This document shows, piece by piece, positions 48,301-60,138 of a stretch of 64,000 nucleotides of DNA (positions are counted from its first letter, which is position 1; every line of letters starts with the position of its first letter). Source of the DNA: Paracyclopina nana (Eukaryota; Arthropoda; Copepoda; Cyclopoida; Cyclopettidae); assembly GCA_019096065.1 (NCBI GenBank), contig JAGUCH010000004.1:2232001-2296000 (forward strand). Reading direction: 5' to 3'. The position numbers were made by a program, and so were the translations under genes. The notes beneath the pieces were generated by a model. That model was given only the letters and a program-made list of their open reading frames with translations. It ran no database searches and was not told where the DNA came from.

Positions 48301-48721
48301 AGTTCAAGTCCTTCAAGTTGTACAAAATGTCTGATGGATAAATTGATGTCATTTTGCCGGCCGAGAACAAAATGCAGCAGTTTTGCGAAAACCTCATGAC
48401 ATTCTCGGCACAATCACCCAAGAGACTCTTGGGCAAGACTTTAAGGCCAAACGCTCGGAAAAGGTTGTGCAGAGATTTGTAGTCTACGTCTTGACCATAT
48501 TGCCGATGAGGAATGTGTTTCTGCAACAGATATTTCACTTTGGTGCTTTTCAAATTTCGCCTTAGATCTTCTAAGGATTGAGCTATGTCTGCGTTATTGG
48601 ACGCGTTGACGTGAGCCAAAAATTTGGCGTGCATTTCCACATTTTCCAAAGGGTTGCGAAACACTTCCCAGGAGTTGAAAGAGTAGGGCGAATATTTACG
48701 TTTTATCCGAACTTTGTCCAT
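45297..48721 (-). CDS. TERT: Telomerase reverse transcriptase lacking the TEN domain, 4 exons
   Basis: Exons 48721-47887, 46680-46264, 46204-45956 and 45901-45297 join in frame to 701 residues. The RNA-binding part has SLLGDCAENVMRF and the telomerase-specific T motif FWNLLTSCFHVTET followed by RNRLFFYRKREF (about 159-186). Reverse-transcriptase motifs follow: 1/2 (ARCRLLPKKGLKSVRLIAR), A (AVICDIKDAFGS, Asp304), B' (GIVQGDSLSTPLCNIYYG), C (RGMDDFIFIS, Asp454-455), E (RFCGSTID). The C-terminal extension matches TERT thumb sequences (FIAGLSMKPLFLDEALNGT). T motif plus order exclude a retroelement polymerase. No N-terminal TEN domain is seen upstream, as in insect TERTs. Intron 1 is 1,206 bp and contains another gene on the plus strand; the remaining introns are 54-59 bp. 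Confidence 0.93.
46910..47735 (+). CDS. Secreted cysteine-rich protein nested in TERT intron 1, 3 exons
   Basis: Exons 46910-46987, 47045-47322 and 47381-47735 give about 236 residues. A signal peptide (MKGHFIIFFCISAVLANPF) opens the protein. The central part is helical; the C-terminal 110 residues hold about fifteen cysteines in patterns such as CPGISIGCALCGLF and GTCGDQCIVAGVYCG, ending in a basic tail. I recognise no family. All three exons fall between TERT exons 1 and 2 on the opposite strand, and 57 bp introns match the local norm. Downstream lies a duplicated 75 bp segment with two AATAAA signals. Confidence 0.7.
47739..47888 (+). repeat. 75 bp tandem duplication carrying two poly(A) signals
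   Basis: GCAGCAGTTGTCATTCATCA and the following bases recur exactly 75 bp later. Each copy contains CCAATAAAAGTAGCT, giving AATAAA at 47785-47790 and 47860-47865. The second copy runs into the splice donor of TERT exon 1 (47887/47886). Confidence 0.85.
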
Positions 48722-49267
48722 TATCTTTAAGCAAACGAATATAATTTCTGTGATTATTCCGCGAACTCAGTTGAATCGAAACAAGGCCTATTTTTAAGTC
48801 AAGCTTATTGCTAACTTGGATCATCTTTAATAAATGTAATTATTGTGACAATATTCTTTCAATTTTAACCAACTAAAAATATGATATAGCTTGGGAGATG
48901 TTTTTAATCAGAATTTCGTTGTTATTAAATTGCGAATAGCGTCAGAGATCAAAGTTTGTTTTGCCTTAAAAATAGTGAAAACTTATTGTTTTTAGCAAAA
49001 AATGATTGATCGAAAATGATCATTCAGCAAAACTTAAGCAACCAAAATCCTCTAACTATGGTTGTGTTTAATGCTTGAAATATTTAGAAAAATGTAAAAA
49101 TGGCATAAAAGAATAATTTAGACATCTCATGATCACTTTCGCATCTTTAAAATGTAAAACATAAAAATTATTTGGCCTCAAATAAGCTAGCTCTGTAATC
49201 AAATTCATAACAAGAGGCACACACGTGAAAATAATAAGAACGGCAAGCTTCACATTTTTTGACGAAA
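48722..49267. promoter_or_regulatory. Divergent region between TERT and FTSJ3
   Basis: 546 bp, very AT-rich, no exon seen on either strand. It should contain promoters of both genes; an additional TERT upstream exon encoding a TEN domain was looked for and not found here. Confidence 0.45.
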
Positions 49268-51872
49268 ATGGGCAAAAAGGTGAAGGTTGGAAAACAGAGG
49301 CGTGACAAAGCCTACTGGTCAGCCAAAGAGCTCGGCTTTCGCTCGAGAGCTTCGTTCAAGCTTGTGCAGCTCAACAGAAACTATGAATTCTTGCAAAAGT
49401 CCAGAGTTTGCATCGATCTCTGTGCCGCACCGGGATCTTGGATGCAAGTGGCAAAAGAGCACATGCCCATTTCAAGCTTGATCATAGGTATACAAAATAC
49501 ATAGTGCTTTGAGTGCTGGCTTACTAAACTTGCTCATTATTTCAGGCATTGACTTGGTGCCCATCAAGCCCATTCCTGGTTGCATTGCGTTGCAAGGTGA
49601 TATCACTACTGACAAGTGCAGGAGCGATTTGCGCAAAGAGTTGCAAAATTGGAAGGCTGATTTGGTGTTGCACGACGGAGCTCCAAACGTGGGCAAAAAT
49701 TGGCTGCACGATGCTTACCAACAAGCATTGTTGACATTGCATGCCTTTAAATTGGCCACCGAGTTCTTGGTCAAGGGTGGAACTTTTGTCACTAAAATCT
49801 TTAGGTGAGTATTTTTAAGCGATTCTTGGAAAGATGATGCATAACATTATTTGAATTTGCTCAGATCCAAGGATTATCAATCGTTGATGTGGGTGTTTAA
49901 CCAGTTCTTCAAGAATGTCCACGCTACCAAGCCTGCAGCCTCAAGAAACGAGTCTGCCGAGATCTTTGTCGTTTGCCTCAACTACAAAGCTCCAGAGAAA
50001 ATCGATCCCAAGTTCTTGGATGCGAAGCACGTGTTTTCCGAAGTCGAACCTGAAAACCTCAGAGCAAACGAGCTGGTGAATCCGGAAAGGAAGAAAAAAG
50101 CACCAGCTGAGGGCTACGACACTGTGTCTTTGCTGTACAAAAAGGCAAACGCTTCAGAGTTCATAATGGAAGACAAGCCAATTCATGTCTTGAACAATTG
50201 CCATGAAATCATCCTAGACGAAGAAAGGATCAAGAGACATCCCAAGACCACCAATGAGATCATCGAGTGCTGCAAAGATATTCGAGTTTTGGGCATGAAA
50301 GAGTTGAGATCGCTCAAGAAGTGGAGGGAAATCTTGCGTGCTGATTTCGAAAAGGAAGCTGCAGCTGCCAAAAAGGAGGCTTCCGAAAAAATGGAGGAGG
50401 ATGCTGAGGAGGTTGAGGAAGAAGAGGAGGAATCAGATGAAGATCTGAATGAGTTGAACAAGGAAATCTCGGAGTTGAAAGAGGACGAAAAGAAGACTGA
50501 CAAGAGGAAGAAAAAGCGAGCTCTGAAGGAGAAGAGAAAGATTGCGCAAAGGATTGACATGAAGATGATCATTCCGGGTGATGAAGGACCGACCAAGCAA
50601 GAAGAGGGCCTGTTCCAAATTGCTAAAGTGAAAACTAAAAAAGACCTGGCTGCCATTGTTGACCAAGCTCCCGATACCCTCGCGTCAGACTCCGATGATG
50701 ACGAGGAGGAAAATGGCATCAAGAAAGTTAAAGCTGTCAAGTATTCCAAGGAGGACAGGAGTCACGTTGAAGATCTCCACAAACGCCAAGAGTCCGAGGA
50801 GGAGGAAGACTCTGGCAAAGAGGACTTAGATTTGGAAGCCTCTGAGTCTGAGGACGAAGAAATCCTCGAGGAAGTTGATGATGACGAGGAGGAAGAAGAG
50901 CAAAATCCTCTACTTGTCTCCATGGAAGATGGCAAGGAGAGCAACAAGGAGAGGAAGGCCAATTTGTGGTTTGACAAAGACATCTTTAAGGGCATCGAAG
51001 AGGATGAAGACCTCGAGGAGGCCGATGTTCAAGGTGCCATTAATGCCATCAAGAAAAAGGGCGGTAAATTGATGCAAAAAGAGAAGCCTGTCCTTCCTCA
51101 AAAGAAGGAGTACAACAGTGACAACTCTGACTCTGAAGAAGACAGTGAGGAAAGTGACTCGGATTCAGACTCTGATGATGACAGTGCACCAATGACCAAT
51201 GTCAAGGTCAATGACTCGAAGAAAGACGGATTTGAGATCGTGTCTTCCAAAAAGAGGAAGAAAATGATCTTGACTCCAGAGGAGCTTGCCTTGGGCCAAG
51301 AAATGATCAAGTCCAAGAAATCCAGGAGAGACATCATGGATTCCGGTTGGAATCGGTACATGTTCGATGACAAGGACCAAGATCTACCCGACTGGTTTGT
51401 CAAGGAGGAAGAGCATCACATGCGACTGCATCCAGATACCGATCCAGAGGTTGTCAACTTCTACAAGGATCGCATGAAGGATGTCAACGTGAAAACCATC
51501 AAAAAAGTGGTCGAAGCCAAGGCCAGAAAGAAGCGAAGGCTCGTCAAGAGAATGGACAAGGCCAAGAAACGAGCTTCAGCCATTCTGGAAAATGCTGACC
51601 TTGGCACCAGAGAGAAGGCCAATGAGATCAAGAAACTGTACAAGAAGGCTGCTTCGGGGTTGAAGAAGAAAGAGGTGGAGTATGTAGTGGCCAAGAAGCA
51701 TTCAGCATCTAAACGAGCAAAGAGGCCCGCAGGCTGCAAAGGACCGTACAAACAGGTTGATCCCAGGATGAAGAAGGACACTCAGGGCAAGCGGAAGGTT
51801 GCCAATTCCAAGCGAATTCAAAAGCGAAGGCTCAAAGGCAAGAAAACCAGGCCTCAAAAGGCAGAAGGTTGA
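49268..51872 (+). CDS. FTSJ3: pre-rRNA 2'-O-methyltransferase FTSJ3/SPB1, 3 exons
   Basis: Exons 49268-49487, 49546-49804 and 49865-51872 give 828 residues, near the human 847. The N-terminal FtsJ domain shows [20 protein letters not shown], the AdoMet motif [24 protein letters not shown], and [12 protein letters not shown], with a Glu in [11 protein letters not shown] completing the K-D-K-E set. The long middle is acidic (many Glu/Asp-Ser runs) and the C-terminal Spb1 domain is basic ([45 protein letters not shown]). It methylates 27S pre-rRNA in the nucleolus during large-subunit maturation. AATAAA follows the stop at 51897. Confidence 0.94.
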
Positions 51873-52318
51873 ATAATTGGTTTCTGAAAATTAATTAATA
51901 AATGTTAGTGCATATCATTTTCAAAAAGTCGTCTAATTGCTTGGGTGTATAGGTGCTTCAGTGAAGTCTGTTGGCATTTCGTGGAATTATCTCTAATACC
52001 CTTAATCTGTGCTACAAATACTGATAAACTTGGAAATGGAGCGATTTTGCACTGTTTTGGCAGTTATGCCGAATCAATAATGTCATGCCAAGTCTTAAGC
52101 CACCAGCAGGAACAGAGGCGCAAATGGCTGCAATGTGACCGCTTCTTGCTTCCTTTTGGTAGCATTTGCCTTGAAAACAGCGAATAACATTGCGCCGGCG
52201 TTACTATACGAAATATCAAACGTCAATTCCAAAGTGGCGCTTTTCTGCCTAATTTGGCTGTTTAATACTATAGAGAGTGCAATAGCACTTTTGTGCAGTG
52301 TATGTGAAAAGTAGAAAA
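51873..52318. other. FTSJ3 3' end and EPS15 promoter region
   Basis: 446 bp without an exon. The AATAAA at 51897-51902 marks the FTSJ3 end; the rest precedes the nine-codon first EPS15 exon. Confidence 0.4.
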
Positions 52319-55300
52319 ATGTCTTCGTTGCCCCCGCCCGAAGAGGTAAGAAAATTGGCCTTTTCGAGGCCTTCGATACCTTCCATTGCGTTTAACGCTG
52401 CACCTCGAGCATTTTTAAGCGTGATAGAAAGTCGGCTTCAACGTAAAAAGATCCATTTTCGGCTCTTTCTCAACTTGTTTCAACATTTATCTCAACATGA
52501 CAATCAACTATCGGCCTTTTCGGGCCTTACTCCGAAATGACCCAATTTCAATCGTGCCCATTTAAATCATTTTGCATCAATGCTTTCAAAATGAGAATCA
52601 TCTTTCCTATTTCTAGAATTTTCTCACTCCATTACATTGCTCATTTTGACCTCTTTTAAGTAATGATTATTAATTAATGAAATGGGCCAAAATTATAACA
52701 AAAATACTTCGTCTTCATTCATGTTTCTGGGTCAAGTGTTTTTATTAAATGGTGAAGTGTGTTTTTTTCCCTTAAAGAGAGAAAGGGAAGGAAAAGGACT
52801 TTCCTGCAGCTCACTCTCCCCCCTCCCTTTCTGTAGGGCTTTGGTTGGCCTTTGGCACGTGAAAGCTCCAGCAGCAGCAATGGCCTTTAGCTGGGGAGGG
52901 AGAGAGAGTCACATGATAAAGCCAAAGAGCCTTGCAGTTGCTCAAAGCCTCATTCTCAAAATAAAATTGTGCCATGAATGCATTTTTCTACATTGCCCTA
53001 TTTTAAAAAATGAATGCAAACATTCATTCATCATTTGACGTACTATTTATTTTTGCTGGAAAACAATTTTATTTGAACCATAACAGCAATAAAAGCTCGT
53101 GTGTGATAAGCGTTGACATTGCAGCAGCATGAGATAAACAAATGTGTCATGCGTTACATTTTCAACTTTTTTAGGTGGCTGGGCCTTATTTGCCACAGTA
53201 TGAAGTTTACTACAAAAAACTCGATGCTGATGGTAAGGGCGAAATTGGAGCCATGGATGCAGCCTCGTTCCTTAAAAAATCAGGACTACCTGATGACACA
53301 CTGGGCAAAGTAAGCGTAGCATCACGTTATACCACTGTGCTGATGCATATCGTTTGATTCACAGATATGGGACCTAGCAGACCCAACTGGCAAAGGCTAC
53401 TTAGACAAAGCAGGTTTGTTCGTCGCCTGCAAAATGGTGGCTCTCGTCCAGTCTGACACACCTCTGACCATTGACAATGCTCGTGTGCAGTGTCCTGCTC
53501 CCAACTTCGGTGCAGACACCGCTCCAGGTGCACCTGTGGCCAAGGTGGCGCCGAAAAAGTCGGGCAATGTCAATTTTCTGGTGAAGCCAGAGGAAAAACG
53601 CAAATACGACGCACTCTTCGACCAACTGCAGCCAGTCGACGAAAAGCTTCCTGGAGACAAGGTACACCTAGTCTCAATCACTATGAACTTTCCAATATTT
53701 GACGATGTATGCTTTTATAGGTGCGTCAAGTTATGATTGGGTCTAAGCTGGCTATGCCCATTCTTGGGCAAATTTGGGACTTGTCCGATGTGGACCGAGA
53801 TGGGTTTCTGGATCGCTACGAGTTCACGGTCGCCATGCACCTGGTCTTTCGAGCTCTCCAGGGTGACAAAGTTCCAGCCGATTTGCCTGATGAGCTGAAG
53901 CCTGATCTGGTCCCCAAGCCCATATCGGCCATTCCTAACTTGAACGGAACGCCAAAGCCACCTGGCCAGCCAGCTCAGGCTCCCTCGATTGAGGCCATTC
54001 CTTGGGTTGTCAATGCTGGAGATCGACTCAGGTACACGGCCCTGTTCAAACAAACGGACTCTGATCGCGACGGTTTCGTGTCTGGCATCGAGATCAAGAA
54101 TGTCTTCCTCCAGACTGGACTGCCACAAAACATCCTTGCACATATTTGGTAAGCTCCCCTCTGATCCGATTATGTAATAAGCTCGGCTCTATGAGTGGTT
54201 CTTCTGTGCTTAGGAATTTGTGTGATATTCACCAAGAGGGGAAACTGAATCCTGAACAATTTGCTTTGGCCATGTGGTTGATCTCGAGGAAGCAAGCTGG
54301 CCGTGACCCACCTGCTGCTTTGACACCTGACATGGTCCCACCCACCCTAAGGCCCAAGGGTCAAGATGCAGTATGATTTATATGATGCTCTTTAGACTGA
54401 TTGTCATAATTGCTATTATTTTCAGGGTAAAGGAGGTGTGTACAATAATCCAGAGTTGGAGTTGATGGCCAAGGAAATCCAGAGTTTGTTGAGCGAAAAG
54501 ATCCAGCTGGAAAAAGAGATCCAGGAAACCGAATACAACATTACAGTCAAGAAGACCGAAATGAATTCCCTGCAGGGTGAATTTGATACTCTTTCATCGA
54601 CTCTGAAGCAGCTGACGAATCAACGCGATGTGGCCCAAAAGCGTCTGGATGAGCTGGATGTTCAGGTAAAATAACGTTTTATTATGGAATTACTACATTA
54701 GGGACTAATCGGAGTTCATATTTAAGAAAGGTTCTGTATATAATATACTACATATCTTGATACATTGCATCCCCGAAAATCACCCAAATGCATCTTGCAC
54801 CCAAACCTTAGAGAGATTGTTGCCGATTTTAGTTTTTATTTTATTTTGACATGTAGAAAAATACGGAATGTTTCTTGAGCACCGTTAAAACTTGTAACCT
54901 TATTGTACTCCTGTTGGTACTTTAAATTAATAGTATCCTGTATCGTTTTGTTCACCTGACATATCCCACGAGAGTTTTTATTATTTTTCATCTCCTGCCA
55001 GAAAATCAACTTTTATGTTTGTGTTTCTCTGTTTCCATTTTAGAAAGCCAGTATAGATGTCGATTTGGTCAGACTGTTGACCAAAGTTGAGGAGGAGAAC
55101 TTGAAGGTTTGTACTGCCATCAATGGATCTGGAAGAGCTGCTAACGCTACCACTAACCACATATGTATCATTGTTTATGCATGCTCTCTCAACTTTTTAC
55201 ACGCCATTTTCTGTTGTAACACTTTTTCAGGACTGCTAACTTTCTGTACATAACCGCGTTGGTTTTTCAGACTTTCACATCTCTTGCCTAACATTGATCC

Positions 55301-58300
55301 GAGGTGAAGGAGCTTCTAATTACTGCTTCTTTATTATGTGCGTCATTGTTTAAATTTGGCGCATCCATGATGGGAACTTTTTCGAATGTTGCTATATTTT
55401 AAAACATGTTCTTGCTATTTAACACGACCTCCTCGCGTTCTCGCCCATTTTCACACGTCTTCATTGGATTGACGTTTCAGATTGAAAAGTTGCGAAAACA
55501 AGCTGAGGATCAGGAAACCACTTTGCTTGCTCAAGAGGAAGAAGTTCACGGAAAGCAGAAGGAATTGGACAATCTCAAGGATGAGGAGAAGAAACTGCTG
55601 GAGGAGATCAAGTTGAGTGAAAAGGAGATCGCCAAATATTCGCAGGATCTTGACACTGCCACAGATATCAATGCAGAGGTAGTTAACCCACACATTGTAA
55701 TTTCTCGTTATATCATTAAAAATATTTTTCCGCGCAGATCAAGGAACAAAAACAGAATCTGGAAGAAGCAGTGACTCACATGGAGGAAGCTCTGAAGCAA
55801 TTCAAAACGTATGACGAGACCCCCGACGCTGACCCCGCCACAGTGGCTGACTTGTATCTCGAAACTCTCAACTTGACCCTGGAAATGCCAGACATGTCAA
55901 GGCTGGAGAAACCTAAGAAGCCCCCAGTGCCTCAGGTTTGTGTTTGTTCGTAGGAAGCCTTTTTTCAATTATTTATAGCCTTCAACTCTGCAGCCCCCAC
56001 AAATGAACGGAAACGGAGGAGGGAAGGGCATGTTTGATTCATACAATTATGATGCTAGCCACACCCCTTTTGGAGGCGTGACACCCACTGCTGTCACTCC
56101 TGGCGGCGAAGAGCCCGCCCCCGCAGATGCTTTTGCTAACTTTGATGACTTTGGATTCGATTCCAAGCCCGCAGTCAAGGCAAGTTCTTACACGCATATT
56201 CTTTATCAACTAGTTGGTTTAACTTCATTCGCGCATGATTTTCTCACGGTCTGTCTTCTACTACATACGAATACTATTTGCAGTCGAGTCCATTATTTAA
56301 AAGATGCACTAGTTTGGGTGGACCCAAAAATATTGACGGCTCTGATTCTAGCGTAAGTCTTCTTCCTCTTCTGCTGGCAGCAGATTAAAATCTTCCTTTT
56401 TTACCTCATTTTCTGATGCACTTTTTGTAACAATTTAAAGAAAATTGTGAAATCAAGCCTTTTCGAAAACTCTACATGTGTATTTATACCGATTCGTTGC
56501 TTGCATCTTCTCTGCTTGATTTCACCGATAGAAAGTATCTTCTGATGACATACATAGTTGCCTAAATCAAACGAAAAAAGGTCAATGCGACGATATGCAG
56601 TTATTGGCTAGACAGGCCAAAAAGCATGCTCTTTTTTCAACCTAATCAGTACATGTAGCATACCAAATTGTAGGTACCTTTCTTCATATAGATTAACAGC
56701 TTTAAAGAATATCTACTTAAATACACCAAAGTCTGCTGCCTGATCTACACATACATTTTAGAAATTTCACTCCACATCTTTCTCACACACACATCCAAGA
56801 AGCCAAAAAATGTGCTACTGTATAGCGTATATACGTAGAACATGGAAGGAAACTCCATTACATTCTGCACGTCTCAATCGGGCCTGACTTGCACTCTCGC
56901 AGAATCTTTTAAAAGCCATATCTGGATGTCTAAATCCTTGATCCTGGATCTCACACAAAATCCATTTTCCGAGTGAGAATCTTGATTGTGCTGTACGCAA
57001 TTCAAGGATCAGCCTCCCGTTCGTCCATAACTTTAATCCTTTTTCACTCTTTATAAAATTGTGTGATTTCTCGTTTACCATAGGATGAAGATCACCCACC
57101 GCCAATCGCACCCAGACCAGATTCCGGAGAGAGTCCCACGCCTGCTCTACCTCCCAAAAGTTCAGCAGCTCCTCCCAGGCGGCCTCCACCCCCGAAGAGG
57201 CCGCCACCTCCAGGTGGAGCACCAGGTGCACCAGGAAGGCCCCCACCTCCACCTGGAGCTTCCAAGAACAATGACGACGACGACGATGATGATGATCCCT
57301 TTGGCAGCAACTTTGAAGAGGAGCCCAAGAAGAATAATGGCGGCTCTGGGTTCGCAGATTTCGCCAACTTTGACAGCTTCGAGGTATGTCCCGATTAATT
57401 TTCCTCCACAAAAGATTTGCATTGCATAATTTCTGCCTTTCTTCTCTTTACAAGCAGTAACAGTGTCTGAAACTGGGTTATGGCACCGCTCTTTTTTCTG
57501 CTATTTTCATTTCATTTTAGTTTTGCTTTTTTTTTTTGTTTGACTCGTTTTAGTTTCCCAAGTTTCCCACTTCAACAATGAGTAACGCTTTGAGTGCTTG
57601 GCCCGACTCGGAGGACTCGGCCTTTGGATCCTCCGATCCGACTCCTACTCACCAGCACAAGTCGAAATCAACCTTGGAGTTCGCTGATGATCCTTTCAAG
57701 GACGCCAACCACAGATATGGGGATCCCTTCGAGATTGAAGGCGCCGATCCATTCACCAACGAGGACAATGACCCCTTTACTGCACCTGTCGATGCAGCCT
57801 TTGGGTCGACAGCCAAACAACCAGACTTTTTCGCAGCAGCAGCTCCACCAGAAGCCACCTTTGGCTTCGTCTCGTCATCCTCAACGAAGAAGCCAGGAGT
57901 GGCATTTTCAGACCCATTTGCATCAAATTGGGACGATTTCGATCGAAAAGCATCAGTGGGTGTAGTGGCCTCATCCTCAGCCTGGGGAGGCTCGAAAAAC
58001 AACTTGGATGACTCTTTTGATCCTTTTTCCGCCAAAAACAATGCCAAAAAAGACGAAGAAGATCCCTTCGGTGCTGCCAACTCGAGCTGGGACCCATTCA
58101 ACGTACCTGTCATGACGGGGGGCGTGGCCAGGTCGAAAACGAGTTCTGATGCGTTTGCGGACTTCAGGCCGGCGTTGCCACCGCCCAACAAGAGCTTGAG
58201 TCCTCTGCAAAAGAGCGAAACGAGTCACAGTCTGTCCAGGCCGCGGTACAGTCAACAAGAGGCTTCTTCCAACATCTCGAGAACGAGGCCGAGCAGCTCC

Positions 58301-58606
58301 AAAGGCAGTCCAGCTCTGACTCCTGAGCATGACAAAAAGATGAAGAACAACTTCAAGCTTTCGAGCTTGAAGGGACCTTTTAGCAGGAAGAAAGACAAAA
58401 GTGTGATCCAGAACGATTTGGGGCCGTCTGCACCGTCATCGTCCCCCCTCGGTGCAGTTGAAGACAACCATATCAAAATCGCATCTGAGGCCTCCAGACG
58501 AGCTGAACGTGAGAGGCTGGAGAGGCTGCGAATTCAGGAAGAAAAGGATTTGGCTTATGCTATTGCCTTGAGCAAAGCTGAGGCGTCCTCGTTGAACAAC
58601 CAATAA
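52319..58606 (+). CDS. EPS15: Endocytic adaptor EPS15, 12 exons
   Basis: Exons 52319-52345, 53175-53309, 53365-53661, 53721-54148, 54214-54370, 54426-54665, 55044-55106, 55481-55678, 55738-55935, 55994-56179, 57084-57383 and 57554-58606 total 1,093 residues. Three EH domains are clear (about 15-90, 125-215, 255-325), with DADGKGEIG, DVDRDGFLDRYEF and DSDRDGFVSG calcium loops and WDLAD/WDLSD/WNLCD. A coiled coil spans about 355-560. The tail has Pro-rich stretches and nine DPF motifs that bind AP-2, then a C-terminal ubiquitin-interacting motif EKDLAYAIALSKAEA. EPS15 recruits cargo and AP-2 to clathrin pits. Intron 10 appears to use a GC donor (AAG/GCAAGT). Intron 1 (829 bp) and intron 10 (904 bp) hold no visible exon. 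Confidence 0.93.
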
Positions 58607-58607
58607 A
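58602..58607 (+). terminator. AATAAA poly(A) signal overlapping the EPS15 stop codon
   Basis: AATAAA spans the TAA stop at 58604-58606, the same arrangement as in TRMT5. Another AATAAA lies downstream near 58704. Confidence 0.45.
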
Positions 58608-60056
58608 AACGCTATAGTGATATAAAAAAGCATCAGCAAGAGTTATATAATCATCATCCTATTGAAGCATTTAAGTTCTCTTCTTATTCTTCTTATTTTT
58701 AGCTAATAAATGGCTCTTCATTTTCGTTTCCTTTTCTTGAGTTTTCCTCTTTGAAATGCGAAGTAAATTACTTCAGTGAACAATATCCATGTGCAACTGT
58801 GGATCACCCCTAGTCTGTGTACAGTGAACGAAGAACGAAGAAAATTGCCTGTAGAGATGTTGAATTTCATGTTAAACCAACAAACAATAGCCATAATATT
58901 AATTATGTTGTTATGATTGCCAAAAGCATATATACCAAGGAGTTGAATAAGTTGCAGTACACATTTGCCATATGAATTATGGACCATTGCATATATTATC
59001 ATAGCTGTTCCAACCGTTCATTATTATTGCTGTTACAAACAATAATAGGTTTTCATTGAAATAAAAATTGTTAAAAAAGCTGATGGAATATATTGACCTT
59101 TCGCATGATAATGAGGAAATGTGACCCTGTAGCAATCTGATATACAAGTAATGATTCTTTCTGGCCTCGCCTGAAATAACTGTCAAGATGTGTGCTCACA
59201 TTTTTCCCAATTGAGGCCAAGCCAGCTTTAGGATCTAGAAATATGTGAGCCTCGTGTATGAGTCAAGCTATGCTATGAATGTGATCCTTTTTTTAATGCA
59301 TCTAGAGCACATAATTAGGGAAGCAAAAAAGGCCTCTTGACCTTCTCTATCCCTTGGCAAGATGTATGCAAATGTAATCCCATGACTCTACACGCAGCAG
59401 GCGAGAATAGAACAACGGTTAAAGGTATATTGTAGTAATAGAAAGCCTTACTGCTTCGTAGTAACACTACTGCTAAAAAAGGGTTTAAGAAAGCTTTACG
59501 CGGAGAGCTGACACTCCCTCCTTGTTTGCGAGCCCTCCAAAAGAAAACAGGAGAGCACACTGGGGCAAAAATACCGGCCACACCAAAGCCCCACTTCCAT
59601 CAAGCAAAAAAAATAGAGCCTAAAAAATTAATTTAATTTTCAATATAAATGCTTCCATTTTTTATTTATTTAGCTTTGAAAGTTTCTTACCTATATGTAA
59701 AATTGACAGAATTAGAAAGCATCTGTTTTAGCTATGAGAAATTTGTATAGAAATTGAATTGATTATGGTGATGTTTTTGAAGCCTATCAATCTTAAGTAG
59801 GCAGGACTTTTTTGCAGCTATTAAGGAGCATACGTTGTACTTGCCCTGATTTTTTGCTCATTTTCCCTCAGTGGCGAAGAGAAAGGCCTCTCCCTCCCCC
59901 CGAAGCAGCCAGAGAAAGCTAGTAAACTTGTGTGTAGTTGCCTCACAACTGCGGCTGATTCCACACCTCCCCACGCACACACACACACACACACTCACAC
60001 GCAAGCAAGCAAAGTTTGTGGACAAAAAATGTGGAATTAATACGAGAGTAGTGAAC
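58607..60056. other. Intergenic region with a CA microsatellite
   Basis: No supported exon. A (CA)n tract lies at about 59975-59994, just before the signal-peptide exon, and AT-rich sequence fills most of the rest. Confidence 0.4.
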
Positions 60057-60138
60057 ATGAAAATCCTCATTTTTCTCGTGGTCGCCATACTGAGGGTGGC
60101 TGAGCTAAATGTGATCCCATTGGAAGCTGCCTTTCAAG
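60057..60138 (+). CDS. First coding exon (signal peptide) of an unidentified gene, partial
   Basis: An ATG opens MKILIFLVVAILRVAELNVI and the frame continues PLEAAFQ to a good donor (AAG/GTAAGC) in phase 1. A signal-peptide exon ending in phase 1 is the usual start of genes for cell-surface proteins built of Ig, FN3 or similar domains. No following exon is seen in the remaining 3.9 kb, so the next intron must be long. The gene cannot be named. Confidence 0.45.

Noticed and set aside
50183-50995. Ser-rich minus-strand frames opposite FTSJ3
   Set aside because: Mirror frames of the acidic coding repeat; no splice or family support.
52346-53174. A 118-codon frame in EPS15 intron 1
   Set aside because: Lies in purine-rich intronic sequence, lacks a domain and splices with nothing.
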